Positions 12,585 through 24,044 of a stretch of 64,000 nt of DNA are shown here, piece after piece. This DNA comes from Aphidius gifuensis (taxonomy: Eukaryota > Arthropoda > Insecta > Hymenoptera > Braconidae). The stretch covers positions 29,048,154-29,112,153 of the forward strand of contig NC_057788.1 of assembly GCF_014905175.1 (NCBI RefSeq), read 5' to 3'. How positions within the stretch are numbered: the first letter of the stretch is position 1; each line of letters opens with the position of its first letter. The notes under the pieces were generated by a model. It was not told the origin of the DNA. It saw nothing but the letters and a program-made list of their open reading frames with translations, and searched no databases. The position numbers and the translations under genes were made by a program.

Positions 12585-14678
12585 ATGTCAGACGTTCTTG
12601 ATATAATTGATAATTTATCAGAGGTACCAAAAATGTATTATGGTGCACTATTTGGTGTTGGATTTGTTCTATATTATCTCATCGAAGTTGTCAAGGTGAG
12701 CATGCGTAACTAAAATTTAAAAAATTACATAATTTACTATTTTAAAAAAAAATATAATTAATTAATTTTATAAATTTAATATTTATCATTCAATTTTTTC
12801 GAATAACAAAATTTATTTCGAAATTTTAAGTAATTCTTGCGAAATTATTGAGAGATAATAATTTTCATATTAAATTTTTTTTTATATATTACTATCAAAT
12901 TGATAATAAAATGATAAAATTATCGTCTACTATTATAATTTATTATTTATTGTTAATTTATTTTATCAAAAGAATAAATTTAGTGAGGGATTATTATCTT
13001 GTTGAGCAAAAAATTACAACAATTTATTAATATGACCTTAAAGAATTGCAATTGTTTGACATGATTAATATGTCTATGTGTGTGTATGTTTTTTTCTTTT
13101 TTTTTTATAACATGCAGGTACAAAGCTCACAATATAAATCAACAATTGACCAATTAGTTATTATTTTGATGCCATTGACACTATCAATGTTGTTAATTTA
13201 AAATTGACAGCATAAAGTCACGCGATATATAAAAAAAAAAAAAACTGAATTAATAATGAAAAATATTTTTTTTTCTAGGCACCACAACTTGTTTGTGGTG
13301 ATGGACCATTTCGTACATTTATTGAGGAACATGTTGATCTTGTTAAAAATAAATTTTGGCCAACACTATGGTGTTTTGAATCAAGAGCACAAACTGTTCT
13401 TGCAAGTGTTTTAAGATCAACAATGATGCCAGATATTCACTATCGAAGGTAGCTATTATTTTCTATCAATTAAATTATCATTATAAATAATTAATCTTTG
13501 CTAATTATACAGGGAAATATTAACTTTGAAAGATGGAGGTGAAGTTGCACTAGATTGGTCTGATGAAAATTTATTAGAAAATTCACCAATTGTTCTTATT
13601 TTGCCTGGTTTAACTGGTGGTAGCCAAGCTGAATATGTCAAGTGTCTTGTATCATCAGCTAAAAAAATTGGAATTAAATGTGTTATATTTAATAATCGTG
13701 GTCTTGGTGGTGTTACATTAAAGGTAAATTAATATATTATATATTATAAATAAATGCAATAATTTTGTATTTATATTTTTAGACACCAAGACTTTATTGT
13801 GCAGCAAATTGTGATGATTTAGCTGAAGTATTAAGTCATATTAGAAAGCTAAATCCAAATTCACCATTATCAGCAACTGGAATTTCCATGGGAGGGTATG
13901 TTTATTCATTAATTTATAATTTAATCATATTAATTATCGTTTCTTTTTTTTTATAGAATGATTCTTGGTAATTATTTGGCACAACAAGGTGCATCAGCTG
14001 TTGGAAAAATTAAATCAGCACTTATTATATCAGCACCATGGAATGTATTTGAAGCAACAAAAAGTATAGAAAAACCAGGTTTAAATTTAATGCTAAACAA
14101 ACATCTTGCTGATGGTTTACGTAAAAATTTAATAAATGTTAATCATTCAAATCGTAATCATTGGTTTGATCTTGACATTGATACTGTATTAAAAGTAAAA
14201 AAAAATATTCAATTTTAAATACACAAAATTAAATAGTAATTTAATAGCTAATGATTTTATTTTTCAGAGTCGAACTATTCGTGAATTTGATGCAAATTTT
14301 ACAGCATCACATTTTGGCTATAAAGATGTTGATGATTATTATGAAAATGCAACACTTCATAATAAATTACATTTTATTCAAGTTCCTACATTGTGTCTAA
14401 GTGCTGCTGATGATCCATTTCAGCCATTTGAAGGTAATTTATTTATTGTTAAAATAATTGATAATTTAATGTAATTTAATTTTTAATTTCTAGCAATACC
14501 ATTGAAAGAAGCAAGTAAATTAAAAAATGTTGCTTTTGTTGTGACAAAACGTGGTGGTCATATTGGTTTTCTTGAAGGTTTTTGGCCAATAAAACAAGAA
14601 CAATATATTGGAAAATTATTTTCACAATTTTTTAAAGCTGTTTTTATGAAAGAATTAAATAATCATGTTTCTACATAA
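12585..14678 (+). CDS. ABHD1/3-family alpha/beta-hydrolase (phospholipase-type)
   Basis: Seven exons join in frame: 12585-12695, 13279-13448, 13513-13723, 13783-13895, 13957-14194, 14268-14433 and 14494-14678, giving 397 residues. An N-terminal membrane anchor (about residues 17-36, YYGALFGVGFVLYYLIEVV) precedes the hydrolase fold. The nucleophile elbow GISMGG is built across the exon 4/5 junction. The acid is in LSAADDPFQP and the catalytic His in RGGHIGFLEG, completing a Ser-Asp-His triad. Motifs, length and anchor match the ABHD1/ABHD3/Hydr2 group. Mammalian ABHD3 cleaves medium-chain and oxidised phosphatidylcholines; substrate here is inferred only. The gene is convergent with PPIE, and poly(A) signals of both strands fall in the 139-bp gap. 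An alternative terminal exon lies in intron 1 (see separate entry). Confidence 0.9.
13118..13201 (+). other. possible alternative last exon inside the hydrolase intron 1
   Basis: A pyrimidine-rich tract and CAG acceptor (13115-13117) precede 27 codons plus a stop in the exact phase left by exon 1. Splicing exon 1 to it would give a 64-aa protein with the exon 1 membrane segment plus a second hydrophobic stretch (LVIILMPLTLSMLLI). A chance frame remains possible in such AT-rich DNA. Confidence 0.3.
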
Positions 14679-14783
14679 CAAAACGAAAATCGAAATCATA
14701 ATAGTACTATTAATTTTAAATTTTTTTATACTTTACCTTATTATTTTAATCAAAATTTAAATAATAAATTAAATAATTTGTTT

Positions 14784-14801
14784 AATAAAATAATATTTAT
14801 T
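14784..14801. terminator. facing poly(A) signals of hydrolase (+) and PPIE (-)
   Basis: AATAAA on the plus strand at 14784-14789 (another at 14763-14768) and its reverse complement TTTATT at 14796-14801 sit between the two convergent stop codons. Transcripts of the two genes probably overlap at their 3' ends. Confidence 0.55.
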
Positions 14802-14817
14802 TAATTATTTTATTAAT

Positions 14818-15086
14818 TTACAATTGACCACATGCACTTATAACAACTTTTTGAATTGGTGTACCAGTTTTAGTACCAAGTTTTTCAATTTTACGTACAA
14901 CATCAAGACCACTAAGTACATGTCCAAATACAACATGTTTATTATCAAGCCAATCAGTTTTAGATGTACATAAAAAAAATTGTGAACCATTTGTATTTGA
15001 TCCAGAATTAGCCATTGATAATATACCAGGTCCAGTATGTTTTAATTGAAAATTTTCATCAGCAAATTTATTACCATAAATTGATT

Positions 15087-15120
<34 letters not shown>

Positions 15121-15864
15121 ACCTTGACACATAAAATCAGGTATTATTCTATGAAATATACTTCCTTGATAACCATATCCTTTTTCATGTGTACATAAAC
15201 ATCGAAAATTTTCAGCTGTTTTTGGTACAATATCTGATCTAAGCATCATTATTATTCTTCCTAATTCTTGTTTACCAACACTAATATCAAAATAAACTTG
15301 TGGATTTGATTTTTCTTTTATAACTGGTGCTATTGTTTCAGATTTTTTATCATCTGTTTCTAATGTTTCACCAGCATGTTCTTGAAGCCAACTATCATCA
15401 GCCCATACTGGTTTTGATGAACCCTCTTTTATTCTTTGTGGTTTTGCAATATTAACTCTTATTGTTCTACCAAATAATTCTGAATCATTCTAACAAAAAA
15501 AAAATAATAATATAGTAATTAAATAATTATTCTATTTCGTAATTTGTGATTTTAATTATTATAAATACCATATTGTCAATTGCTGCCATTGCATCATCAG
15601 ATAATTCAAATTCAATAAATGCAAATCCACGATGTTTTTCAGACTCATAATCAAGAGGTATTTGTACATCAACAATTTCACCAAATGGTATAAATGCTGC
15701 TTGTAGTATTTTTTCATCAACTTCCTCAGCAAGACCACCTGGGTAAAAAAATAATAAAAGGTTTTATCAATAATTATTATTTTTAAAAAAGAAACAAATT
15801 AATATTCAAGGTTATGTTGTATAATTTACTCACCAACGTAAATTGTACGTTTTGCGTTGTTCAT
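14818..15864 (-). CDS. Cyp33: RRM-containing nuclear cyclophilin (PPIE / Cyp33)
   Basis: Three exons on the minus strand: 15864-15834, 15738-15569 and 15489-14818, giving 290 residues (human PPIE is 301). Residues about 5-82 form an RNA-recognition motif with RNP-like TIYVGGL and RGFAFIEF. A linker beginning RTIRVNIAKP leads to a cyclophilin domain at about 127-290. That domain carries FHRIIPDFMCQGGDF, GTGGKSIYG, GSQFFLCT and the Trp of DWLDNKHVVFG, which shape the cyclosporin-binding peptidyl-prolyl isomerase site. The family acts in the nucleus, in spliceosomal complexes and in regulating MLL/trithorax by binding its PHD finger. The start ATG opens the RRM directly and lies in a divergent promoter shared with the small gene at 16795. 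Nothing is abnormal. Confidence 0.96.
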
Positions 15865-16509
15865 TTTGATTTGATAAAAAAATAAAATCAATAATAATAT
15901 CTAGTTTAATTGTTTAAATAATAAATTGTTTATAGAATATATGTTGACAAGTTGTTTGTTGACACTAGTTCAACTCTTTTTTTTTTTTGTTTACAAGATT
16001 ACAACAATGATAATAGTTCTCACTTGATTATTATTATTTATTTCAAAAATTTCCTTTTTCGAGAATGGCAGCACTATCCAATGACAAATTGACAATAATT
16101 TTTCATAAAATTGCATCATTTACCCTCCATAAATTGCATAAATAAATTTATAGTTGTTATTTTACTATTAAAATACCGTTTTTATATTCTAATTTCAAAA
16201 ATATATTTTATAATTATTAAATTTTTCATTGTTAATTTTATATTATGTAAAAAAGTAATTTAAAATTTCGCGGATATTGCTTTTAGCGCCAATTGTTGCG
16301 TACTATTTTTTTTTTTCGTCCGCCATATTGAAAAAGGGAGGAAAAAAAAAGGACAGCATGTTTAAAGCATGGTCAGTACTCAGTGAACCTCAGTAAAGAA
16401 TTTTCCGAATTTTCATCAGTATCAATCAGTATTTTGGTCAACATAGTAACGCTTACACGCTACATCGTAAAATCTTAAATAAAGAAATTTATTTATAATA
16501 ATTCAACAA
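15865..16509. promoter_or_regulatory. divergent promoter region and leader exon of the V-A-T-P-N gene
   Basis: The gap between the PPIE start and the next plus-strand gene includes a G/C-richer block at about 16265-16450. It ends in a splice donor (AACAA then GTAAGT, intron from 16510). The matching acceptor is at 16769-16770, so the 5'UTR of the downstream gene is split. The transcription start was not located precisely. Confidence 0.5.
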
Positions 16510-16794
16510 GTAAGTAAAACATTTTCTATATTTTAACAACAATTAGCTAATTAATTAAAATTGATTAAATATACAGTATATATTTATTAATAATAAAGCA
16601 TAATTTAAAAAGAAAAAAATAAAATGATGCAACTTGTTGCATCATGCAGTTTTGTAGTTAAAATAAAATGTATGGAAAACGTTTTATTAAATAATTAAAC
16701 GTAGATAAAATAAAAATATATGATTAAAGAAATAAATATAAATTAATAATTTTATTATTTGTTGTTTCAGATTTTGAATCTATCAAGTATCACA

Positions 16795-17592
16795 ATGGCT
16801 GATAATAATAACAACAACTCAGGTGGTTTCAAAGGTACATACAAAATGTTTATTAAAATAAATTTGTCATTGCAACAATTTTATTTGTAGCTTGTATTTT
16901 GATATTTTGTCAAAATGCTGAGTAATATTTTGTATAATAATTTTAATTATTAATTTTTATTCAGGATGGATGTCAGGATGGAACACAGAACGTGTGTCAG
17001 CATGGGTTTCAATCTTTACAACTCCTTTTTCAAAGAAAGAAAATGATGGAAATATGGCAGTAGAAAAAGTAACATTTCGCCAAAAAATGCTAACTAAATG
17101 GGATAATCTTCGCTCACGTTTTCCACAAAAAAAAGTTGCAACACCAAATCAAGTTGCAACACCAAATGTAGTTGCAACACTCAATGAAGATGGAACACCA
17201 AATGCAGTTGCAACACCAAATGAAGTTGCAACACCAAATGAAGATGGAACCATCTCAATTCCAACAACTGTAAGTTAATAACATTTGTCATTAATTAAAT
17301 GAAAATTTATATTAATTAATTTAAATTAATTTTTTAATTACTTTTTCCACAGAACCAAGTTGCAACACCCAATGAAGTTGGAACCATCTCAAACACAACA
17401 TCTGATTCAAGTTTTTCAAACTTAGTTGTAAGTTTATAACATTTGTCATTAATTAAACGAATATTTAATTCATTAATTTAAACGAAAATTTAATTAATTT
17501 CTTAATTTTTTTTCCAGGCAACAATTAGTGAAAAAATGACAAATTATCAACTTCCATGGGGCAAAAAGGAAGAACCTACAAAGACCGAATAA
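16795..17592 (+). CDS. small unrecognised protein with V-A-T-P-N repeats
   Basis: Four coding exons (16795-16834, 16965-17269, 17353-17427, 17518-17592) join in frame to 164 residues, with a further non-coding leader exon upstream. No signal peptide or membrane segment is seen. The N-terminus is Asn-rich. A middle part carries two similar G-W-M-S-G-W / amphipathic stretches, then a basic patch (RSRFPQKK), then at least five copies of VATPN with E-D-G-T variants. The tail is charged (WGKKEEPTKTE). Introns 2 and 3 begin with almost the same 30 bases, so an exon-intron unit appears to have been tandemly copied. AATAAA follows at 17651-17656. I recognise no family; it may be a lineage-restricted gene. 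Consistent splice signals, phases and poly(A) signal make it a real gene rather than noise. Confidence 0.7.
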
Positions 17593-18415
17593 GTCTCTTC
17601 ACTTTTTTTTTTTCTACCAAGCACATGATATAATTTATATTTTTTTGTTTAATAAAATGTATTTATAATGACTTTTAACTGTTTATTTATTTTTAAATTT
17701 AATTGTTGAAAGAATAGAAAAACAATGCCAACTACTTTATCGACTTGTTGATAGAGTCTTCTTGTTGTGAGAGAGACCAGTGATAATCAGCTGATTAATT
17801 TGACATGTGTACTGTGTGAATCAATGATTGTCACCCTCATCACAAACACACTGTTAATAATAAACAATTACGTACATATAAAAAAAATTTACTCTCCCGA
17901 CAATTCAATTTCCAACTCTCTATCTTCATCCTCTATCAAAATAAATTTAATCAACGATATTGAAGTCAAATCATTTTAAAACGAGTACGTGACAACAAGC
18001 CACAACAGCTCCAAGGTATAATTATATTTTAAATTTACATTTTACATTATTATAAATATAAAAATCTTATAAAATTTTAAATAATATCAAAAGTTAAAAA
18101 TAAATAAACTAAACATACATGCCGAATTTATCAATCTTTTTATCAATTAATTTTTTTCAATTTAAAGTTAGATCAAAATGACCTTCAAACATTTAACTTC
18201 AAGTACAAATTATCATTAAAATTTTAATTTAAATAACAAAAAAATTATAAATACTCATATATTTTTCAACAAAAAAATAATCAATTTGTTATTTATCAGA
18301 TAAAAAAAAAGATTGCATTTATGTGCATAAGATAAGAAAAAAAATAAATAAATTGTTATGAATTTAATTTTTTGATAATAATGATAAATTAATTTACAGA
18401 AATATAAATTTAAAA
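17593..18415 (+). other. spacer plus 5'UTR exon and intron of SSADH
   Basis: After the poly(A) signal at 17651-17656, a G/C-richer block (about 17710-18014) ends in a donor (CCAAG then GTATAA at 18016). An acceptor TTTACAG ends at 18399, 16 bases before the SSADH start codon. The block is therefore probably the SSADH promoter and first non-coding exon. The short frame at 17767-17979 within it is not protein-like. Confidence 0.5.
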
Positions 18416-19942
18416 ATGTGGAAAAGAGTTAGTAATTTTGCTGAATTATCATGGAAATTGAATAATCATAAAATAATAAGAAAAATGTCACTTATTCGAA
18501 ATCAAGGACTGATAAATGGTGAATGGGTATCATCAATAAATTCCGAGACATTTAATGTTGAAAATCCAGTTGATCAATCAATAATAACTCAAGTACCAGA
18601 TATGAATATTGATGATACAAAACTAGCAATAAATGCATCAAAAATAGCATTTGATAAATTTAGTAAAACAACAGCAAAAGAACGTAGTGATTTATTACGT
18701 TCATGGTATAATTTAATGGTTAAAAATTCTGAACAACTTGCTGAAATATTAACAAAAGAAAATGGTAAATCACTTGCTGAATCACGTGGTGAAATAAAAT
18801 ATGGTAATTCATTTGTTGAATGGTTTTCTGAAGAAGCAAGAAGAATAAATGGTGAAATATTACAAGCACCAATGAATAATCGTGAATTAATGATTATAAA
18901 AAGACCAATTGGTCCAGCAGCATTAATAACACCATGGAATTTTCCTCATGCAATGATTACAAGAAAAGTTGGTGCTGCAATTGCAGCTGGTTGTACATGT
19001 GTTATAAAACCATCTGAAGAAACACCATTAACAGCATTAGCACTTGGTAAACTTGCTCAAGATGCTGGTTTTCCACCAGGTGTTATTAATATTATAACAA
19101 CTGGACCTAAAAATTCAGCATCTGTTGGTAAATTATTATGTGAAGATCCAATAATACGTGTTCTATCATTTACTGGTTCAACAAATGTTGGTAAAATATT
19201 ATATAAACAATGTTCATCAACAATTAAAAGATTATCACTTGAACTTGGTGGTAATGCACCATATATTGTATTTAATAATTCAAATATTGAACTTGCTGTT
19301 AATGGTGCAATGGCATGTAAATTTAGAAATACTGGTCAAACATGTGTATCAGCAAATCGTTTTTACATACAAAACAATGTATTTGATGAATTTTTAAATA
19401 AATTTATTCAAAAAATTAATAATGATATTAAAATGGGTGATGGATTATCATCAAGTACAACACATGGTCCACTTATTAAAAAAAGTCAAATTGATAATAT
19501 TGAAAATCTTGTTAATGATGCCATTAGCAAAGGTGCTAAATTACATTGTGGTGGTAAACGTTTGAATAATATTGGTTCATTATTTTATGAACCAACAGTT
19601 TTAACTGATGTTACTGAAAATATGAATATTTATGATCGTGAAATATTTGGTCCAGTTGCTGTTTTACATCGTTTTGATAATGAAGATGATGTATTGAAAA
19701 AAGCAAATAGTGTACCAGTTGGTTTAGCTGGTTATTTTTGGTCAAATGATGTATCACAAATATTTAGAGTTGCTAGAAAACTTGAAGTTGGTATGATTGG
19801 TGTTAATGAAGGGCTCATATCATGTACTGAAGCTGCATTTGGTGGAGTTAAGGAGTCAGGTCTTGGTAGAGAAGGTTCATCACATGGCATTGATGATTTC
19901 ATTGATATTAAATATCTTTGTATTGGAAATATTCAATATTAA
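18416..19942 (+). CDS. Ssadh: succinate-semialdehyde dehydrogenase, mitochondrial
   Basis: An intronless coding exon of 508 residues. The first 25 or so residues are basic and lack acids except one Glu, fitting a mitochondrial presequence. The rest is a complete class I aldehyde dehydrogenase of the ALDH5A1 type. It has the NAD-binding segment with ITPWNFPHAM and FTGSTNVGK, the general-base Glu in LELGGNAP, the catalytic Cys in NTGQTCVSANR, and the terminal GVKESGLGREGS. The enzyme oxidises succinic semialdehyde to succinate, the last step of the GABA shunt. Human and bacterial relatives have Cys-X-Cys at the active site, the second Cys forming a redox-switch disulfide. Here that position is Ser. 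An in-frame Met at residue 24 could give a shorter cytosolic product. A possible poly(A) signal is at 20042-20047. Confidence 0.93.
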   Translation: MWKRVSNFAELSWKLNNHKIIRKMSLIRNQGLINGEWVSSINSETFNVENPVDQSIITQVPDMNIDDTKLAINASKIAFDKFSKTTAKERSDLLRSWYNLMVKNSEQLAEILTKENGKSLAESRGEIKYGNSFVEWFSEEARRINGEILQAPMNNRELMIIKRPIGPAALITPWNFPHAMITRKVGAAIAAGCTCVIKPSEETPLTALALGKLAQDAGFPPGVINIITTGPKNSASVGKLLCEDPIIRVLSFTGSTNVGKILYKQCSSTIKRLSLELGGNAPYIVFNNSNIELAVNGAMACKFRNTGQTCVSANRFYIQNNVFDEFLNKFIQKINNDIKMGDGLSSSTTHGPLIKKSQIDNIENLVNDAISKGAKLHCGGKRLNNIGSLFYEPTVLTDVTENMNIYDREIFGPVAVLHRFDNEDDVLKKANSVPVGLAGYFWSNDVSQIFRVARKLEVGMIGVNEGLISCTEAAFGGVKESGLGREGSSHGIDDFIDIKYLCIGNIQY

Positions 19943-20673
19943 TATCATAAAATTATCATTATATTATACCAAAAATTCTGTGGCTATACAATTATTTTTA
20001 AATGTTTATTTTCATTAAATAATTACTCCATTTGTTTTAGAAATAAATAACAATTTAAATTAAAATCTTCTTTAGAAATGAAAAGTAAAAAATGATTTTA
20101 TATTAAATTTCGAATTAGCCACAGATGTATTTACTAATAAATTACTCAGGAGAATATTATATATATTTAATCAATGTGATAAATTGTCTTCCAATAAATT
20201 TAATCATGGATAAATAAATAAACAAATATAATACAATTAACAGTCGTATTTTATTGCTTCACAGTAAATGGAAATAAAATAAATTTATAATGTTCAATTT
20301 TATTTTTTTTAGGAAGTTGTTAATAATTATAATAAAAAAATACTGTATAAAATTGATAACTCCATTTTTCATATTTTTTAAAAGTATTCAGTGAGAAACA
20401 GCAAGTTATTTTTATTATTTAAAGATATTTATAGGCTTAAAAAATTTAATATTGATAAATCACTTAAAATTTCTGATGCAAAAAACATGACAAGCCCATT
20501 TTAATTGTGCCTCATTATTAATATTAATAAACAAACAAATATTGTTTGTTTTGGAATAATATTTAAAAAAAAGAAAAAACAAAGAAAATTAGTCTTTACA
20601 CCAGTAAATTTTTTTTTTAAATAATAATAATCCTATCAGTTTTTTTTGTGTTTCTTTTTGTTATGAAAATTAT
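19943..20673. other. AT-rich gap between convergent SSADH and FAXDC2-like genes
   Basis: Contains the 3'UTR ends of both convergent genes. No other gene, repeat or RNA signal was seen. Confidence 0.5.
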
Positions 20674-22739
20674 TTATTTTGATTTATTGTATTTAACTTC
20701 TTCGGGGAAGACCTCTCTTATTGGTACAAGACTGAGCATCATAACATGGCGTGAACAAGCTCGTGAATTACGAAATAATGTATCTGTACCATGAAGACGA
20801 TCCAACACACCAAGTACACCAAAACATTGATTGAATCTAAATTATAAATTTACCATTAGAAATTTAAAATAAATGTCATTATTATTATTGTTTTTTAAAC
20901 TTACTTTAAATGATGAAAATCATGTGCTTCTGGTGATGGAAAAAATGGCAAATGATAGCCAGAATGTGCATTTAATGTTGATAATATTGCTAATGAAAAC
21001 CATATCCAAGCTGTTGCAACATGTGAACCAACAATAAATACTCCTAAAAAGGGAGGTAAAAGATTTGAACCAATGTGCTCAAGTGGATGACAGTAAAGAG
21101 CTGTTACTGCAATTGGTGCTGTCCATTGGTGATGTTGTTTGTGAATGTATTTGTACAAATAGCGACTATGAAGTAATCTTAATAGATAAAAAAAAAAAAC
21201 GAAATTATATAATTAAAAACATTATATAAACGTTTTACAAATAATTACAAAAATAATTATATCAAAACCTGTGCGAATAGTAAAATCCAATTTCTTCAAA
21301 TAAAATATGTATTGCTATTTCAGCTAATACCCAATGAAATGTTGGAAGTTCACGAACAGGTGCATATCCACGCCATTGCATTAAATGATAACTCAAATAA
21401 ATAACTGGAAGTCCAATAGCAATTTGATTAAATAATACTTGTCCAATAACTTTTAGTAAATCTTTAGTATCAACTGGTTCATTTGTACCAGGTTGAATTT
21501 TATAACGACGCAATGCAACTGGACGATTTGTTATATCAAGTATTGTATAAATACCACCAAATAACCAGTAAACAACGAATGTCAATACCAATGAACCTGC
21601 AATGAATTTATTTTAAACAAATTATTACAAAATATAATTAAATTAAATTTTTGATGAATCATTTATTTGTGTTTAACGGCACTTTTTTGCTTGCTTGCTT
21701 ATATTTAAAGAGAAAGTGTATTTATTTTTCTTTTTTTTTTTGTGTTTGCATTTTTTTTACCATAAACCCAAAGAGTTATTGGGTCATCTCCAACGGTATC
21801 CAGTATTTTGTCCCATTGAGCTTGCCAAAAATCGCCAGATGCTCCCCAAAATCTTTGCAAATGCCTTTAAAGAAATTTTTCTATTTTAAATCATTTTTCT
21901 AAATTTCTACTGTTAATACAATTTCGAATAATTTAAAAATATTATTATTTTATAATAAAGCTTTTGTTATTGATAATATTAAATAATTACCAAGTTAAAG
22001 AATTGCAAAATGCTGCAAATGCAATAACAACAGTACCAATAACAAAAAGTACACTTCTCAAACTTGATAAAATTGTTGGTTGCACTTGAACTTTTGACCC
22101 GCTTGGTCGATCTAAAAAAAAAAAAATATATCGCAAAAACGCTTAAATATAAGCTAGAAATAAATAAAAGAAAAAAAAAATTTCTACACATTTATTTCGA
22201 ATACAAAATTAAATCGAAATAATTTTTTTTCATTAGAAAAAAAAAATCGAAATTAAAAGTCAATAGTAATATTTCTATAAATAAAAAAAAAATTTATTTT
22301 TTTCATTTAAACAAAGAACTATTCAATAAAAATGAATTCGTTATAATTATAAGTTTTAAAAGCGATAAATTCTTGTTTTTAAAAAACATGCAATAGATTA
22401 GTTTAGATAGTAGAACAAAGAAAATATATAAAAAAAGAAATAATAATAATAAAAATTATACAAACAATTGACTTTTTTTTTTTTCTGTATTAATATTTTT
22501 TTTCTTTCGTTTTTTATCCTGCTAATTATTAATAATAAATAATAAATAAAATAATGAAAATAACAAGGAGAAAAAAAAATTTTAAAAAGATAATTTTTAC
22601 CTTTACATTTTGAATCTCCTTCCATTGTCATGGAGGATGATTCACGATTGTTATTAAAATTATTTAAAATATTATGTTTATTACGATTTGCTTGACGTTT
22701 ACTTGGTGTAACGTCAATAGACGCAAATTTATCCGACAT
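20674..22739 (-). CDS. FAXDC2-like fatty acid/sterol hydroxylase, membrane di-iron
   Basis: Six minus-strand exons (22739-22601, 22111-21991, 21864-21761, 21596-21269, 21177-20905, 20836-20674) join in frame to 375 residues. About 60 polar N-terminal residues precede the first hydrophobic segment (SVLFVIGTVVIAFAAF); more follow around the catalytic region. The three histidine clusters that hold the two irons are visible: HRLLH (split by the exon 4/5 junction), HKQHH and HDFHH. This is the C-5 sterol desaturase / fatty acid hydroxylase superfamily of ER membrane enzymes, and the tryptophan-rich start (W-H-L-Q-R-F-W) resembles the FAXDC2 group. Insects do not make sterols de novo, so the substrate is uncertain. 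The start is the first true ATG; an upstream in-frame GTG at 22790 is ignored. Confidence 0.9.
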
Positions 22740-23123
22740 TGGCAAAAATATGCGCCGTAGCTTTGTCCTCGTAAAACCTAGCGTTACCACTGGTTCAACG
22801 ATTCATTTTTGCTTGCTTTTGCTGCCGTCATACAGTCACTTTACCACCTCCATGTCAAACAACTCCTCCTCATTTATCGCAAAAAATAAAAATAAAATAA
22901 TAACACCATACTATATTCATTAATAATCCTTATTTATCAATTAATTAATTTCACAATAATTTTAATTAATTTAAAAAAAAACAACAATTGATGAAAATCT
23001 GTTTTTTTATTTTTTTAAAAATCTAATTATTATTTTTTTTCATTTGTAAAAGTAATAATTAATATTTTTCATTTATTTGTTTAATTTAAATGTATTGTTT
23101 TTTTCTTTTTTTCTTTTTTGTAT
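22740..23123. other. promoter of the hydroxylase gene and 3' side of PFDN6
   Basis: 22740-22870 is G/C-richer and likely holds the 5'UTR of the hydroxylase. The rest is AT-rich 3' flank of prefoldin 6, which is transcribed in the same direction. Confidence 0.4.
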
Positions 23124-23674
23124 TTAAGCTTTAACAGCAGTTTTTTGATGTGCCATTTGGAACATTTGTTGAAGTTTATCAAGAGTTTCACGATGTTGCT
23201 GTTGTTTTGTATCAAGATCAGCAATAACAGTTTCTGTACGTTTTCTAAATTAATTTACAACAATAAAATATAATTATTATTGTGTCATTAAGCATGTTGG
23301 ATAATTAATGATACTTACAATTCATTTGAAATATATTCAATTCTTTTGTTGACATTTTGTTTGGCTTCATCGAGTTCTTGTTTTATCAAGACAGGTCCAA
23401 TCAATTTGAATACTTCATTTCCAGATTTGAGTAAATCTAATTCTTCTTTGACAGCAGTATTTTCATTCAATTGTCCATCAAGTTGTTGACGAGTAATCAC
23501 AGCTTTATGGTAGTCTATAAATTAATTAATAAAATTAAAAAAAATTAATACACCTGACGTCATATTGATTGGATTAATTTTTTTTTTTTTTTTTTTTATA
23601 ATTAAAATATAACCTCGTTGAACTTGTTTGTATGCTTCAACTTCTGATTGTAATTTTTTTTGAACTTCTTCCAT
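23124..23674 (-). CDS. PFDN6: prefoldin subunit 6
   Basis: Three minus-strand exons (23674-23614, 23514-23319, 23244-23124) join in frame to 125 residues, the normal length for this beta-type prefoldin subunit. Two long heptad helices flank a central turn with LIGPVLIKQEL and the conserved N-V-N-K-R-I-E-Y-I. The start MEEVQKKLQSEVEAYK and the end QMFQMAHQKTAVKA suit the family. It is one of six subunits of the cytosolic jellyfish-shaped chaperone that hands nascent actin and tubulin to the CCT chaperonin. It is divergent from ankyrin gene A, about 740 bp away. Nothing is unusual. Confidence 0.96.
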
Positions 23675-24044
23675 TGTTTATTCTGTAATAAATAATTAAA
23701 AAACCATTAATAATATCAATAATAATATCAAATTTAACAACCTCAAATTTTTATAAATAAAAATGATGATTATTTTTTTTTGTAAAAGATTATTTCATTG
23801 ATAAATTAATTTTTATATTCTAAAAATTAGCTTACCTTTTTATTTTTTTTATTTAGATAAATAAATAAAGTTTGTTAATATTTATTTGTCAATGATATTT
23901 GTTTAATTATTGTTAGATTGCAATTTGGAGCACACACATTGACCATATATGTAGAGACTAGAAATAGAGAAAAAAGTTCTAATTTTATTCCCTAGGAATG
24001 GAGAATTACTTGCCTTAGTAACAATAGATGTAGCTAAATGCTAA

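Noticed and set aside
22398..22790. 130-codon frame over hydroxylase exon 1
   Set aside because: It runs through the donor at 22600 into poly-A/T intron sequence and starts at GTG; only 22739-22601 is coding.
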